DNA from: Arthrobacter woluwensis
Lineage (GTDB): Bacteria > Actinomycetota > Actinomycetes > Actinomycetales > Micrococcaceae
Assembly (NCBI RefSeq): GCF_030816155.1
Contig: NZ_JAUSXR010000001.1
Location: forward strand, 620,001-684,000
Direction: 5' to 3'
Length of the DNA stretch: 64,000 nucleotides
Part shown: in pieces, positions 17,351 to 26,525 of the stretch
How the letters are laid out: every line of letters starts with the position of its first letter
Numbering within the stretch: position 1 is the stretch's first letter
Position numbers and translations under genes: made by a program
Notes under the pieces: model-generated
The model's database searches: none
Seen by the model: the letters and a program-made list of their open reading frames with translations, nothing else
What the model was told of the DNA's origin: nothing

Positions 17351-18133
17351 TCAGATGCTGCGGGTCAGGATCGCCTGCTTGACCTCGGCGATCGCCTGCG
17401 TGATCTGGATGCCACGGGGGCAGGCCTCGGAGCAGTTGAAAGTGGTGCGGCAGCGCCACACGCCTTCCTTGTCGTTGAGGATCTCGAGGCGCATGTCACC
17501 GGCGTCATCACGGGAATCGAAGATGAAGCGGTGCGCGTTCACGATCGCGGCCGGGCCGAAGTACTGGCCATCGGTCCAGAACACCGGGCAGCTGGAGGTG
17601 CAGGCGGCGCACAGGATGCACTTGGTGGTGTCATCGAAGCGCTGACGGTCCTCGGGGGACTGCAGGCGTTCCTTGGTCGGCTCGTGGCCGCCCGGGATGA
17701 GGAACGGCATGACCTCGCGGTAGGACTGGAAGAACGGCTCCATGTCCACGATCAGGTCCTTTTCCACCGGGAGACCCTTGATCGGCTCCACCGTGATGGG
17801 CTTGGACGTGTCCAGGTCCTTCAGCAGGGTCTTGCAGGCCAGACGGTTGCGGCCGTTGATGCGCATGGCATCGGAGCCGCACACGCCGTGGGCGCAGGAG
17901 CGGCGGAACGAGAGCGAGCCGTCGTGGTCCCACTTGACCTTGTGCAGGGCGTCCAGGACACGGTCGGTGCCGTACATGGTGAGCGTGAAGTCATCCCAGT
18001 GGGCCTCTTCCGAGACCTCCGGGTTGTAGCGACGGACGCGCAGCGTGATGTCGAAGGACGGGATCTCCCCGCCGCCTCCGGCACTCGCCGGCAGCTCCAC
18101 CTTGGATGCGGGTTCAGCGGTTGCGGCAGTCAT
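17351..18133 (-). CDS. sdhB: Succinate dehydrogenase iron-sulfur subunit
   Basis: SdhB carries electrons from the flavoprotein to the quinone site. The 260-residue sequence shows the 2Fe-2S ligands in SCAHGVCGSDAM with the distal Cys in RLACKT, the 4Fe-4S motif CILCAACTSSCP, and the 3Fe-4S and remaining ligands in CRTTFNCSEACPRGI. These are the three clusters expected. The start codon overlaps the sdhA stop by one base, indicating translational coupling. It is the last gene of sdhCDAB. Confidence 0.98.
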   Translation of the reverse strand: MTAATAEPASKVELPASAGGGGEIPSFDITLRVRRYNPEVSEEAHWDDFTLTMYGTDRVLDALHKVKWDHDGSLSFRRSCAHGVCGSDAMRINGRNRLACKTLLKDLDTSKPITVEPIKGLPVEKDLIVDMEPFFQSYREVMPFLIPGGHEPTKERLQSPEDRQRFDDTTKCILCAACTSSCPVFWTDGQYFGPAAIVNAHRFIFDSRDDAGDMRLEILNDKEGVWRCRTTFNCSEACPRGIQITQAIAEVKQAILTRSI

Positions 18134-19920
18134 CAGTACTTACGCTCCATCGGCTCGTAACGGGTGAAGATCACCGGCTTGGTGTCCAGACGGATGCCGG
18201 CGACGTGTTCGGCGGACGACTCGGAGTCCTTGTAAGCCATGGAGTGCTTCATGAACTTGGCGTCGTCGCGGTCGGGGAAGTCCTCGCGGTAGTGACCGCC
18301 ACGGGATTCCTCACGGTGCAGGGCCGCCACGGTCATGACCTTGGCGAGTTCCAGCAGGAAGCCGAGCTCGACGGCCTCGAGGAGATCCAGGTTGAAGCGC
18401 TTGCCCTTGTCCTGGATGGAGATGTTCTTGTACCGCTCCTCGAAGGAGGCGATGTCCTGGAGCACCTGGTTCAGGGTCTCCGCGGAACGGAACACCTGCA
18501 TGTTCGCATCCATGGTGTCCTGCAGTTCCTTGCGGATCGCGGCGACGCGCTCGGTGCCGTCGGCGTTGCGGACGGAGTCCAGCAGGCCGATCGTGAACGC
18601 CTCGGGATCCTCCGGCAGCTCGACGTAGTCGGCGCCCTTGGCGTACTCCGCGGCGGCGACGCCGGCACGCTTGCCGAAGACGTTGATGTCCAGCAGGGAG
18701 TTGGTGCCGAGACGGTTGGAACCATGCACGGACACGCAGGCCACCTCACCGGCAGCGAACAGACCCGGGATCACCGTGTCGTTGTCCTGGAGGACCTCGG
18801 TGGCGATATTGGTGGGGATGCCGCCCATGGCGTAGTGCGCCGTCGGGAACACCGGCACGGGCTCGGTGTACGGTTCCACGCCCAGGTAGGTGCGGGCGAA
18901 CTCGGTGATGTCCGGGAGCTTGGCGTCGATGTGAGCCGGCTCCAGGTGCGTCAGGTCGAGCAGCACGTAGTCCTTGTTCGGACCGCAGCCGCGGCCTTCA
19001 CGGACCTCGTTGGCCATGGAGCGGGCCACGATGTCGCGGGGCGCCAGGTCCTTGATGGTGGGGGCGTAACGCTCCATGAAGCGCTCACCCTCGGAGTTGC
19101 GCAGGATGGCGCCTTCACCACGGGCCGCTTCGGAGAGCAGGATGCCGAGGCCGGCCAGGCCGGTCGGGTGGAACTGGAAGAACTCCATGTCCTCCAGCGG
19201 GATGCCGCGGCGGAACGCGATGCCCATGCCGTCACCGGTCAGGGTGTGGGCGTTGGACGTGGTCTTGAAGACCTTGCCGGCGCCGCCGGAGGCGAACACT
19301 ACGCTCTTGGCCTGGAAGACGTGCAGCTCACCGGTCGCGAGGTCGTAGGAGACCACACCGGCGACGCGCTTCTGCTTGTACGGGGTGCCGTCCTCGCGGA
19401 CCGCGTCCTCTTCGACCGTCAGGAGGTCGAGGACGTAGTACTCGTTGTAGAACTCCACATTGTGCTTGACGCAGTTCTGGTAGAGCGTCTGCAGGATCAT
19501 GTGACCGGTGCGGTCCGCGGCGTAACAGGCGCGGCGGACAGGCGCCTTGCCGTGGTCGCGGGTGTGACCGCCGAAGCGGCGCTGGTCGATGCGGCCTTCG
19601 GGCGTGCGGTTGAACGGCAGGCCCATCTTCTCCAGGTCCAGCACGGCGTCGATGGCTTCCTTCGCCATGACCTCGGCCGCGTCCTGGTCCACCAGGTAGT
19701 CACCGCCCTTGACGGTGTCGAAGGTGTGCCACTCCCAGTTGTCCTCTTCGACATTGGCGAGTGCGGCGCACATGCCGCCCTGAGCGGCGCCCGTGTGGGA
19801 GCGGGTGGGGTAGAGCTTGGTCAGCACGGCCGTGCGGGCACGCTGGCCAGCTTCGATCGCTGCGCGCATTCCGGCGCCACCGGCGCCGATGATCACAACA
19901 TCGTACTTGTGGACCTGCAT
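18133..19920 (-). CDS. sdhA: Succinate dehydrogenase flavoprotein subunit
   Basis: SdhA oxidises succinate to fumarate with covalently bound FAD. The 595-residue sequence starts with the FAD dinucleotide motif in DVVIIGAGGAGMRAAIEAG, followed by the FAD-linked His in TRSHTGAAQGGM. Other landmarks are HTFDTVKGGDYLVDQ, the active-site region EFFQFHPTGL with EAARGEGAIL, YAMGGIPTN, and the C-terminal SRGGHYREDFPDRDD. All expected residues are present and the length is normal. It lies 37 bp after sdhD. Confidence 0.98.
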   Translation of the reverse strand: MQVHKYDVVIIGAGGAGMRAAIEAGQRARTAVLTKLYPTRSHTGAAQGGMCAALANVEEDNWEWHTFDTVKGGDYLVDQDAAEVMAKEAIDAVLDLEKMGLPFNRTPEGRIDQRRFGGHTRDHGKAPVRRACYAADRTGHMILQTLYQNCVKHNVEFYNEYYVLDLLTVEEDAVREDGTPYKQKRVAGVVSYDLATGELHVFQAKSVVFASGGAGKVFKTTSNAHTLTGDGMGIAFRRGIPLEDMEFFQFHPTGLAGLGILLSEAARGEGAILRNSEGERFMERYAPTIKDLAPRDIVARSMANEVREGRGCGPNKDYVLLDLTHLEPAHIDAKLPDITEFARTYLGVEPYTEPVPVFPTAHYAMGGIPTNIATEVLQDNDTVIPGLFAAGEVACVSVHGSNRLGTNSLLDINVFGKRAGVAAAEYAKGADYVELPEDPEAFTIGLLDSVRNADGTERVAAIRKELQDTMDANMQVFRSAETLNQVLQDIASFEERYKNISIQDKGKRFNLDLLEAVELGFLLELAKVMTVAALHREESRGGHYREDFPDRDDAKFMKHSMAYKDSESSAEHVAGIRLDTKPVIFTRYEPMERKY

Positions 19921-19957
19921 TCTCAGATGCCTTCTCTCTTCCAGGAAAATCTTCTGC

Positions 19958-20455
19958 TCAGGCCGCGGGCGGCCTGGACGCTACGGGGCCGGGGCAGAAG
20001 GACGGCGCGCCGTCCATGAGCTGGCCGTTGAGCACCGGGCACGGGTCGAAGGTGAAGATCACCAGGGTGCCCAGGACCACGACGACGGCGGACGCCACGT
20101 AGAGCAGCGTCTTCAGGACACGGCGGGTGCTGTCCTTCTCGGCGTAGTCGTTGATGATCGTGCGGACGCCGTTGCTGCCGTGCAGGAACGCCAGCCACAG
20201 CATGGCCAGATCCCAGAACTGCCAGAACGGGTCGGCCCACTTGCCGGCCACGAAGCCGAAGTCGATGGCGTGGATGCCCTGACCGACCATGAGGTTCACG
20301 AAGAGGTGGCCGAAGATCAGCACCACCAGGATGACGCCGGAGAGCCGCATGAAGAGCCATGCGAACATCTCGAAGTTGCCCTTGGAACCGGACGTGCGGC
20401 GGTACTGCGGGGCGATGCGGCTGTTGCCGCTGCGAGGAGCCTGAATCGTGCTCAT
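19958..20455 (-). CDS. sdhD: Succinate dehydrogenase membrane anchor subunit
   Basis: A 165-residue hydrophobic anchor with three membrane helices (~30-55, ~80-100, ~120-140). A His in the first helix (VLIFGHLFVNLMVGQG) is a candidate heme or quinone-site residue. KGNFEMFAWLFMRLSGV at the start of the first helix is typical of actinobacterial SdhD. It lies 3 bp after sdhC on the same strand. The C-terminal tail after the last helix (CPVLNGQLMDGAPSFCPG) contains two cysteines. Confidence 0.93.
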   Translation of the reverse strand: MSTIQAPRSGNSRIAPQYRRTSGSKGNFEMFAWLFMRLSGVILVVLIFGHLFVNLMVGQGIHAIDFGFVAGKWADPFWQFWDLAMLWLAFLHGSNGVRTIINDYAEKDSTRRVLKTLLYVASAVVVVLGTLVIFTFDPCPVLNGQLMDGAPSFCPGPVASRPPAA

Positions 20456-20458
20456 GGC

Positions 20459-20839
20459 TTAGTGACCTCCCAGTGCCAGGCTGAGGTGACGGATGGCGAA
20501 GGCTGCGAAGACCACGACCCAGATGATGAGCACGGCCCAGAGCATCTGGCGCTGGTACTTGGCGCCCTTCTTCCAGAAATCGATCGCGATGACGCGCAGG
20601 CCATTGAAGGCGTGGAACAGGATCGCGGCCACCAGGCCGGTCTCGCCCACGGCCATGAGGGGGTTCTTATACGCCCCGATGACGCTGGTGTAGACCTCCG
20701 GGGACACGCGGACCAGCGACGTGTCCAGGACGTGCACCAACAAGAAGAAGAAGATCACAACACCGGTGATGCGGTGCCCAACCCAAGACCACATGCCTTC
20801 CCGGCCGCGGTACAAGGTGCCAGCTGGTTTCGTCGGCAC
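20459..20839 (-). CDS. sdhC: Succinate dehydrogenase cytochrome b556 subunit
   Basis: A 126-residue subunit from GTG 20839, which has GGAGG 8 nt upstream; the longer frame to 20926 lacks such a site. It starts PTKPAGTLYRGREGMWSWVGHRITG, typical of actinobacterial SdhC, with the SHR-like motif replaced by GHR. Three helices follow, with VHVLDTSLVRV carrying a likely heme His and LFHAFNGLRVIAIDF the second conserved region. First gene of sdhCDAB. Confidence 0.95.
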   Translation of the reverse strand: MPTKPAGTLYRGREGMWSWVGHRITGVVIFFFLLVHVLDTSLVRVSPEVYTSVIGAYKNPLMAVGETGLVAAILFHAFNGLRVIAIDFWKKGAKYQRQMLWAVLIIWVVVFAAFAIRHLSLALGGH

Positions 20840-21081
20840 TGAATAAACCTCCCTGGAACACGGCAGCGCTGGCATGTAGTCCATGCGGGGGAACGCATGC
20901 TGTGTGAGCCTGATGGCCCAAGCCAAATCTAGGCTTCGCTCACAGCTTATTCAATTTAGCTTTGCCTTGCCCCAATAATGCGAGCGCGGAATCCGGGCAA
21001 ATGCGACTGCGCATGAGATAAATGCCACAAACGCGCGGTGCGCCCGGGCAGGCCTGCACCGTCATCAGGGGGTCCGTCGCC
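20840..21081. other. Divergent intergenic region, sdhC / manC
   Basis: About 240 bp of mixed composition with AT-rich patches around 20918-20960. The interrupted repeat AAGCC-N7-GGCTT lies near 20919-20935 and may be an operator or part of the sdh promoter. No gene is supported here. Confidence 0.4.
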
Positions 21082-21093
21082 TACCATGTGGGG
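21082..21093 (+). promoter_or_regulatory. -10 box of manC, leaderless arrangement
   Basis: TACCAT (21082-21087) lies 6 nt before the GTG at 21094 and no Shine-Dalgarno sequence fits that start separately. No strong -35 box is visible. Confidence 0.45.
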
Positions 21094-22227
21094 GTGAGTA
21101 ACGACAATGTGGACGCCCGCAGCCACGCGATGGCCCGCTTTTTCGCGGTCATCCCTGCCGGCGGCGTAGGTACCCGTCTGTGGCCCCTCTCCCGGGCGGC
21201 CGCACCCAAGTTCCTGCATGATCTGACCGGCTCGGGGAGCACCCTCATCCGTGCGACCTACGACCGGCTCGAGCCCCTGGCGGAAGGCCGCGTGCTCGTG
21301 GTCACCGGCGAGGCCCATCGCGCCGCCGTCTGCCGCCAGCTGCCCGAACTCTCGGACCGCGACCTGGTGCTCGAGAGCGAGCCCAAGGACTCCGCGGCCG
21401 CGATCGGCCTGGCCGCCGCCATCCTGCACGAGCGGGACCCGGAGACCATCATGGGCTCCTTCGCCGCCGACCAGGTGATCAGCCCCACTCACGTCTTCCA
21501 GGCCGCCGTGCGGGAAGCGATCCACACCGCGGCCACCGGCAAGATCGTCACCATCGGCATCAAGCCCACCCACCCCTCCACGGGCTTCGGCTACATCCGG
21601 GTCGGCGAGCTCCTGAACGTCGAGGAGGCCCCGAACGCCCACGCCGTCGTGGAGTTCGTGGAGAAGCCCAACGAGACCGTGGCCCGCCAGTACCTCGACA
21701 GCGGGGACTACGTCTGGAACGCCGGCATGTTCGTGGCGCCGGTCGCCCTCATGCTCAAGCACCTGGAGATCAACCAGCCCGAGCTGCACGCCGGTCTCCT
21801 CGAGATCGCCCGCGCCTGGGACACTCCGGAGCGTGACGCCGTCACGGCGCGCATCTGGCCGACCCTGCCCAAGATCGCCATCGACTATGCGGTGGCCGAG
21901 CCTGCCGCGGCCGCCGGCGACGTCGCCGTCGTGCCCGGGGAGTTCGGCTGGGACGACGTCGGGGACTTCGCAGCGATCGGCCGCCTGAACAGCGCGCGTG
22001 AGGTCGACGACGTCACCGTCCTGGGCGATGACCCCCGCGTCTTCACCGAGGACGCCAGCGGCGTCGTGGTGGCGGACACCAAGCGGGTGATCGCGCTGAT
22101 CGGCATCAAGGACGTCGTGATCGTGGACACCCCGGACGCCCTGCTGGTGACGACGACGGAGCACGCACAGCGCGTGAAGAGCGCGGTGGACGCCTTCAAG
22201 GCGAGCGGCGATACGGACGTTCTGTAA
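21094..22227 (+). CDS. manC: Mannose-1-phosphate guanylyltransferase
   Basis: The enzyme makes GDP-mannose from mannose 1-phosphate and GTP, for glycoconjugates and cell-envelope mannosides. The nucleotidyltransferase motif reads VIPAGGVGTRLWPLSR, followed by KFLHDLTG, PKDSAAAIGLAA, GSFAADQVI (metal-binding Asp region), GFGYIRVGE and VEFVEKPN. There is no C-terminal isomerase domain, so this is the monofunctional type of ~377 residues. Start GTG 21094 sits 6 nt after a -10 box; the upstream frame to 21022 has no initiation signal. The gene is divergent from sdhC. Confidence 0.92.
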   Translation: MSNDNVDARSHAMARFFAVIPAGGVGTRLWPLSRAAAPKFLHDLTGSGSTLIRATYDRLEPLAEGRVLVVTGEAHRAAVCRQLPELSDRDLVLESEPKDSAAAIGLAAAILHERDPETIMGSFAADQVISPTHVFQAAVREAIHTAATGKIVTIGIKPTHPSTGFGYIRVGELLNVEEAPNAHAVVEFVEKPNETVARQYLDSGDYVWNAGMFVAPVALMLKHLEINQPELHAGLLEIARAWDTPERDAVTARIWPTLPKIAIDYAVAEPAAAAGDVAVVPGEFGWDDVGDFAAIGRLNSAREVDDVTVLGDDPRVFTEDASGVVVADTKRVIALIGIKDVVIVDTPDALLVTTTEHAQRVKSAVDAFKASGDTDVL

Positions 22228-22241
22228 CTCCGCGTGACCTT

Positions 22242-22278
22242 TTGAGGTTTTTCCGCACGCCCGCTCTAAAGTGTCAGG
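22242..22278 (+). promoter_or_regulatory. Promoter of the M20 amidohydrolase gene, leaderless
   Basis: -35 TTGAGG (22242-22247), 19-bp spacer, -10 TAAAGT (22267-22272), then 6 nt to GTG 22279. Transcription would start at or next to the start codon. Confidence 0.55.
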
Positions 22279-23487
22279 GTGCGCAACTACTCCAGCGAAT
22301 CGAACCCGCCGCAGCTTGCCGGACCCTGGCTGGAACCGCTCCTGCCGGAGCTGATCGAGTTCCGCCGGGATCTGCATGCGCACCCTGAACTCTCCTTCAA
22401 GGAGTTCCGCACCACGGACCGTCTCGTGGCGCGTCTGGAGGCCGCGGGGCTGACCCCGCGGCGGCTCGAGGGCACGGGCGTCGTGGTGGACGTGGGGGAG
22501 GGCCCCATCGCGACGGCGCTGCGCGGGGACATCGACGCCCTGCCCATCATCGAGGAGACGGGCCTTCCGTTCGCGAGCACCAATCACGGCGTGACGCACG
22601 CCTGTGGGCACGATGTGCACACCACCACCATGCTCGGCGTCGCCCTCGTCCTGCACGCGATGCACCAGGCCGAGCCGCTGGGCGGTTCCGTCCGCATCAT
22701 CTTCCAGCCCGCCGAGGAGACCATGCCGGGCGGCGCGCTGTCCTGTATCGCCCAGGGCGTCCTGGACGGGGTGCCGCGCATCATGGCGCTGCACTGCGAC
22801 CCCAAGATCGACGTCGGGCACATCGGCACGCGCATCGGGGCGATCACCTCGGCATCGGACACCATCAAGATCGAGCTGACGGGGCGCGGCGGCCACACTT
22901 CACGCCCTCATCTGACCGAGGACCTCGTGTTCGCGCTCTCCCAGATCGCCGTGAGCGTTCCCGCCGTGCTGTCCCGCCGGATCGATGTCCGCAGCGCCGT
23001 CTCCGTGGTGTGGGGGCAGATCAGCGCCGGCTCCGCGCCCAACGCCATCCCGGCCAGCGGGTACATGGCGGGCACCATGCGCTGTCTGGACCGCGACGCC
23101 TGGCACGGCGCCGGCGAGCTCCTGGACAGCGTGGTGCAGCAGGTCGCGGCCCCGTACGGGGTGGACGTGCACCTGGAGCACACCCGGGGCGTGCCGCCGG
23201 TGGTGAACTCGGAACACGAGACCGCCCTGATCGAGGCGGCGGCCCGCGCGGAGCTCGGCGAAAGCGCCGTCGTGCTCACCCCGCAGTCCATGGGCGGTGA
23301 GGACTTCGCCTGGTTCCTGGCCGACGTCCCCGGCGCGATGATGCGTCTGGGCACCCGCACTCCCGGGGGCGAGGAGTACGATCTGCACCGCGGCGACTAC
23401 ATCCTCGACGAGCGCGCGCTCGGCTACGGGATCAGGGTCCTGGCCGGGGCCGCGCTGCGCACCATCAGGGATCTCGACGAGGCCTAG
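22279..23487 (+). CDS. M20-family amidohydrolase (N-acyl amino-acid amidohydrolase type)
   Basis: A 402-residue metallopeptidase-family hydrolase. It has the N-terminal LIEFRRDLHAHPELSFKEFRT, the metal site HACGHDVHTTTMLG, FQPAEETMPGGA with the catalytic Glu pair, the dimerisation-domain start GRGGHTSRPHLTEDLV, and the late metal ligand region SMGGEDFAWF. This set is typical of the IAA-amino-acid hydrolase/hippuricase group, which removes acyl groups from N-acyl amino acids or peptides. The exact substrate is unknown. Its promoter gives a leaderless GTG start. It stands between manC and the nucleoside-uptake operon. Confidence 0.88.
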   Translation: MRNYSSESNPPQLAGPWLEPLLPELIEFRRDLHAHPELSFKEFRTTDRLVARLEAAGLTPRRLEGTGVVVDVGEGPIATALRGDIDALPIIEETGLPFASTNHGVTHACGHDVHTTTMLGVALVLHAMHQAEPLGGSVRIIFQPAEETMPGGALSCIAQGVLDGVPRIMALHCDPKIDVGHIGTRIGAITSASDTIKIELTGRGGHTSRPHLTEDLVFALSQIAVSVPAVLSRRIDVRSAVSVVWGQISAGSAPNAIPASGYMAGTMRCLDRDAWHGAGELLDSVVQQVAAPYGVDVHLEHTRGVPPVVNSEHETALIEAAARAELGESAVVLTPQSMGGEDFAWFLADVPGAMMRLGTRTPGGEEYDLHRGDYILDERALGYGIRVLAGAALRTIRDLDEA

Positions 23488-23631
23488 GCCTACCCGTAGG
23501 TAACAAATATTCAACGATCAGTGCATATCCAGCCGTCCGTGGTAGCGGGCGGCGTGGATCACTGAGTAATGTTGCCTTCATCACCGCCCGGGCCATGGAT
23601 GCTTGGGCATTTCGAGTTTTCTGGAGGATCC

Positions 23632-24753
23632 TTGAAGATTTCCAAGCAGGCGCGCGCCCTCGGCGCAGCCAAGCGCGGTTCGCTGGTCGGCGTCGCAGGC
23701 ATGAGCGCCGCAGCACTGCTGCTCTCCGCCTGTGGCGCAGCCCCGGAGCAGAAGTCCGGTTCCGCGGCCGGCAGCAGCGACTACAAGGCGTGCATCGTCT
23801 CCGACTCGGGTGGTTTCGATGACCAGTCCTTCAACCAGTCCTCCTACGAAGGTCTGAAGAAGTCCGAGAAGGACCTGGGCATCACGACCAAGGAGATCGA
23901 GTCCAAGTCGAACAACGACTTCGAACCGAACCTGCGTGCCATGGTCAGCGCCGGCTGCAACCTGACCGTCACGGTCGGCTTCCTCCTGGGTGACGCCACC
24001 AAGGCGCAGGCCGCGGCCAACCCGAACAAGCACTTCACCATCATCGACTTCGCGTACGACAAGGAAATCGCCAACGTGAAGCCGATCATCTATGACACGG
24101 CTCAGGCCGCGTTCCTGGCCGGTTATGCCGCAGCCTCCACCACGAAGACCGGCAAGGTCGGCACCTTCGGTGGCATCAAGATCCCCACCGTCACCATCTT
24201 CATGGACGGCTTCGCGGACGGCGTGAAGTACTTCAATGAGAAGAAGGGCAAGAACGTCCAGGTCCTCGGCTGGGACAAGGACAAGCAGGACGGCACCTTC
24301 ACCGGTGACTTCGAGAAGCAGGACAAGGGCAAGCAGGTCACCAAGTCCCTGCTCGACGGCGGAGCGGACATCATCATGCCCGTCGCCGGTCCGGTGGGCA
24401 AGGGCGCTGCCAGCGCTCTGAAGGAAGCCAAGGCCGGTGGCAAGGACGTCAAGCTCGTGTGGGTCGACTCCGACGGCTACCTGACCGCCCCCGAGTACAA
24501 GGGCCTCATGCTGACCTCCGTCATCAAGAAGATGGACGAGGCTGTGGAGACCGTGGTCAAGGACGACAAAGACGGCAAGTTCACCGCCAAGCCGTACGTC
24601 GGCACCCTGGCCAACGGCGGCGTGGACGTGGCGCCGTTCCACGACCTCGCCTCCGCTGTGCCGGCCGATCTCCAGAGCGAGCTGGATGCCCTGAAGAAGG
24701 ACATCGTGGACGGCAAGATCAAGGTCGAGTCCAAGGCCAGCCCCAAGCAGTAG
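23632..24753 (+). CDS. BMP-family nucleoside-binding lipoprotein
   Basis: A substrate-binding lipoprotein of the BMP/PnrA family, which delivers nucleosides to an ABC importer. The signal peptide ends in the lipobox LLLSACG, so the Cys is the lipidated N-terminus. Family features include KACIVSDSGGFDDQSFNQSS, VGFLLGDATKAQAAANPN, FAGYAAA-like (AFLAGYAAASTTKTGKVGTFGG) and the ligand-pocket region VWVDSDGYLTAPEYKGLMLTSV. Start TTG 23632 has GGAGGA just upstream; longer frames have none and would spoil the signal peptide. It heads the cluster bmp-ABC-permease-permease-cdd-deoA, but a strong hairpin follows, so the lipoprotein is probably made in excess over the transporter. Confidence 0.93.
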   Translation: MKISKQARALGAAKRGSLVGVAGMSAAALLLSACGAAPEQKSGSAAGSSDYKACIVSDSGGFDDQSFNQSSYEGLKKSEKDLGITTKEIESKSNNDFEPNLRAMVSAGCNLTVTVGFLLGDATKAQAAANPNKHFTIIDFAYDKEIANVKPIIYDTAQAAFLAGYAAASTTKTGKVGTFGGIKIPTVTIFMDGFADGVKYFNEKKGKNVQVLGWDKDKQDGTFTGDFEKQDKGKQVTKSLLDGGADIIMPVAGPVGKGAASALKEAKAGGKDVKLVWVDSDGYLTAPEYKGLMLTSVIKKMDEAVETVVKDDKDGKFTAKPYVGTLANGGVDVAPFHDLASAVPADLQSELDALKKDIVDGKIKVESKASPKQ

Positions 24754-24769
24754 GGCTTCCGGCGTGAGT

Positions 24770-24818
24770 GCCGCCGCCCCCGTCGCCCGGTGAATTCCGC
24801 CGGGCCGGGGGCGGCGGC
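24770..24818 (+). terminator. Hairpin between bmp gene and ABC ATPase gene
   Basis: Perfect 13-bp arms GCCGCCGCCCCCG (24770-24782) and complement (24806-24818), with an inner GCCCGG/CCGGGC stem and then CGCTTTGCG. It is a likely terminator or attenuator within the nucleoside operon. Confidence 0.7.
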
Positions 24819-24932
24819 GCTTTGCGTGAGTGAAGACCTGCACCGCGGACCCGGCGCTGGGATAGCCTGCTGGGTATTCGATGCAATGGGACGACCGCAC
24901 AGGGCATCATCTGATGGAACGGAAACAACAGC

Positions 24933-26525
24933 GTGAAACTTGAGCTTCGGGGGATCACCAAGACCTTCGGCACTTTCGTGGCCAACGATCATATCGATGT
25001 GGTGGTTGAGCCGGGGCAGATCCACTGCCTCCTCGGTGAGAACGGCGCGGGGAAGTCGACTCTCATGAACGTCCTCTACGGCCTCTACGAGCCCACTGAG
25101 GGCGAGATCGTGGTGGACGGGAAGCCCGTGAGCTTCCGCGGTCCGGGCGATGCGATGGCGGCGGGCATCGGCATGGTGCACCAGCACTTCATGCTGGTCC
25201 CCGTGTTCACTGTCGCGGAGAACGTCGCCCTGGGTGGGGAGAACACCAAGGCCGGTGGCTTCCTGGATCTGGAGTCCACCAAGACCCGGATCCGCGAGAT
25301 CTCCGACCAGTACGGCTTCAACGTCGACCCTGACGCCCTGGTGGAGGACCTCCCCGTGGGCGTGCAGCAGCGCGTGGAGATCATCAAGGCGCTGGTGCGG
25401 GACGCGAAGGTCCTCATCCTGGATGAGCCCACCGCCGTGCTGACGCCGCAGGAGACCGACGAGCTCCTGGACATCATGCGCCAGCTCAAGGCCTCCGGCA
25501 CTTCGATCCTCTTCATCTCCCACAAACTCCGCGAGGTGCGGGCCGTTTCGGACACCATCACCGTGATCCGCCGCGGCAAGGTGGTGGGCAACGCCGACCC
25601 GAGCGCTTCCACCACGGAACTCGCCGCGCTCATGGTGGGCCGTCCCGTCAGCCTGACCCTGAACAAGGAACCCGCGAACCCCGGCAAGACCACGTTCTCG
25701 ATCCGCGACCTGACCGTCCTGGCCCCGAACGGCCAGCGGGTGGTGGACGGCATCGACCTGGACATCGCCGAAGGTGAGATCCTCGCCGTCGCGGGTGTGC
25801 AGGGCAACGGCCAGACCGAGCTGACCGAGGCCATCCTGGGTCTTCAGGATCACGTGGCCGGCTCGATCACGCTGGACGGCAAGGAACTCCTGGGACGCAA
25901 CGTCAAGGAGGTCCTGCACGCCGGTGTGGGCTTCGTCCCCGAGGACCGCAAGGAGGACGGCCTGGTCGGGCCGTTCTCGGTCGCGGAGAACCTGGTGCTG
26001 GACCTGTACGACCAGGCGCCCTTCGCCCGCGGTGTCGCCATGGATCCGGGCAAGGTGGCCTCCAACGCCACCGCGAAGATCGACGAGTTCGACATCCGCA
26101 CCCCGTCCGGCGCGACCCCGGTGGGATCGCTGTCCGGCGGCAACCAGCAGAAGGTGGTCATGGCCCGGGAACTGTCCCGGCCGCTGCGCCTCTTCATCGC
26201 GTCCCAGCCCACCCGCGGCGTGGACGTCGGGTCCATCGAGTTCCTGCACCGCCGGATCGTGTCGGAGAGGGACAAGGGCATCCCGGTGATGATCGTGTCC
26301 ACCGAGCTCGACGAGGTGGTGGAACTGGCGGACCGCATCGCCGTCCTCTACAAGGGCAAGGTGGTGGGCATCGTCCCCGCGGACACCCCGCGCGATGTGC
26401 TCGGCCTCATGATGGCGGGCCTCTCCCCGGAGGACGCCGTTCACAACACCGCCACGCAGCAGCATCCCGGCCGCCACCAGGCCGGCGACATTCAGACGGA
26501 TCAGGCAGGAGAAGCCGGTGAGTAA
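24933..26525 (+). CDS. Nucleoside ABC importer, ATP-binding protein (two ATPase domains)
   Basis: A 530-residue tandem ATPase of the sugar/nucleoside importer type. Domain 1 has Walker A LLGENGAGKSTLMN (~31-44), a degenerate signature LPVGVQQRVEIIKAL, and Walker B VLILDEPTAVL. Domain 2 has the altered Walker A AGVQGNGQTELTEAI, signature LSGGNQQKVVMARELS and the degenerate Walker B LRLFIASQPTRGVD, the usual asymmetry of this group. Start GTG 24933 follows a weak GGAA site. The 3' end overlaps the first permease gene by 8 bp. It works with the BMP lipoprotein and the two following permeases. Confidence 0.95.
   Translation: MKLELRGITKTFGTFVANDHIDVVVEPGQIHCLLGENGAGKSTLMNVLYGLYEPTEGEIVVDGKPVSFRGPGDAMAAGIGMVHQHFMLVPVFTVAENVALGGENTKAGGFLDLESTKTRIREISDQYGFNVDPDALVEDLPVGVQQRVEIIKALVRDAKVLILDEPTAVLTPQETDELLDIMRQLKASGTSILFISHKLREVRAVSDTITVIRRGKVVGNADPSASTTELAALMVGRPVSLTLNKEPANPGKTTFSIRDLTVLAPNGQRVVDGIDLDIAEGEILAVAGVQGNGQTELTEAILGLQDHVAGSITLDGKELLGRNVKEVLHAGVGFVPEDRKEDGLVGPFSVAENLVLDLYDQAPFARGVAMDPGKVASNATAKIDEFDIRTPSGATPVGSLSGGNQQKVVMARELSRPLRLFIASQPTRGVDVGSIEFLHRRIVSERDKGIPVMIVSTELDEVVELADRIAVLYKGKVVGIVPADTPRDVLGLMMAGLSPEDAVHNTATQQHPGRHQAGDIQTDQAGEAGE

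Noticed and set aside
18106..20019. 637-codon open frame on the plus strand opposite sdhA
   Set aside because: Antisense to sdhA, with Gly/Val/Leu/His-biased composition and no recognisable motif.
20900..20960. Possible DtxR/IdeR iron box before sdhC
   Set aside because: The AT-rich patch with TTTAGCTTTGCC has too few matches to the iron-box consensus, and the inverted symmetry is poor.
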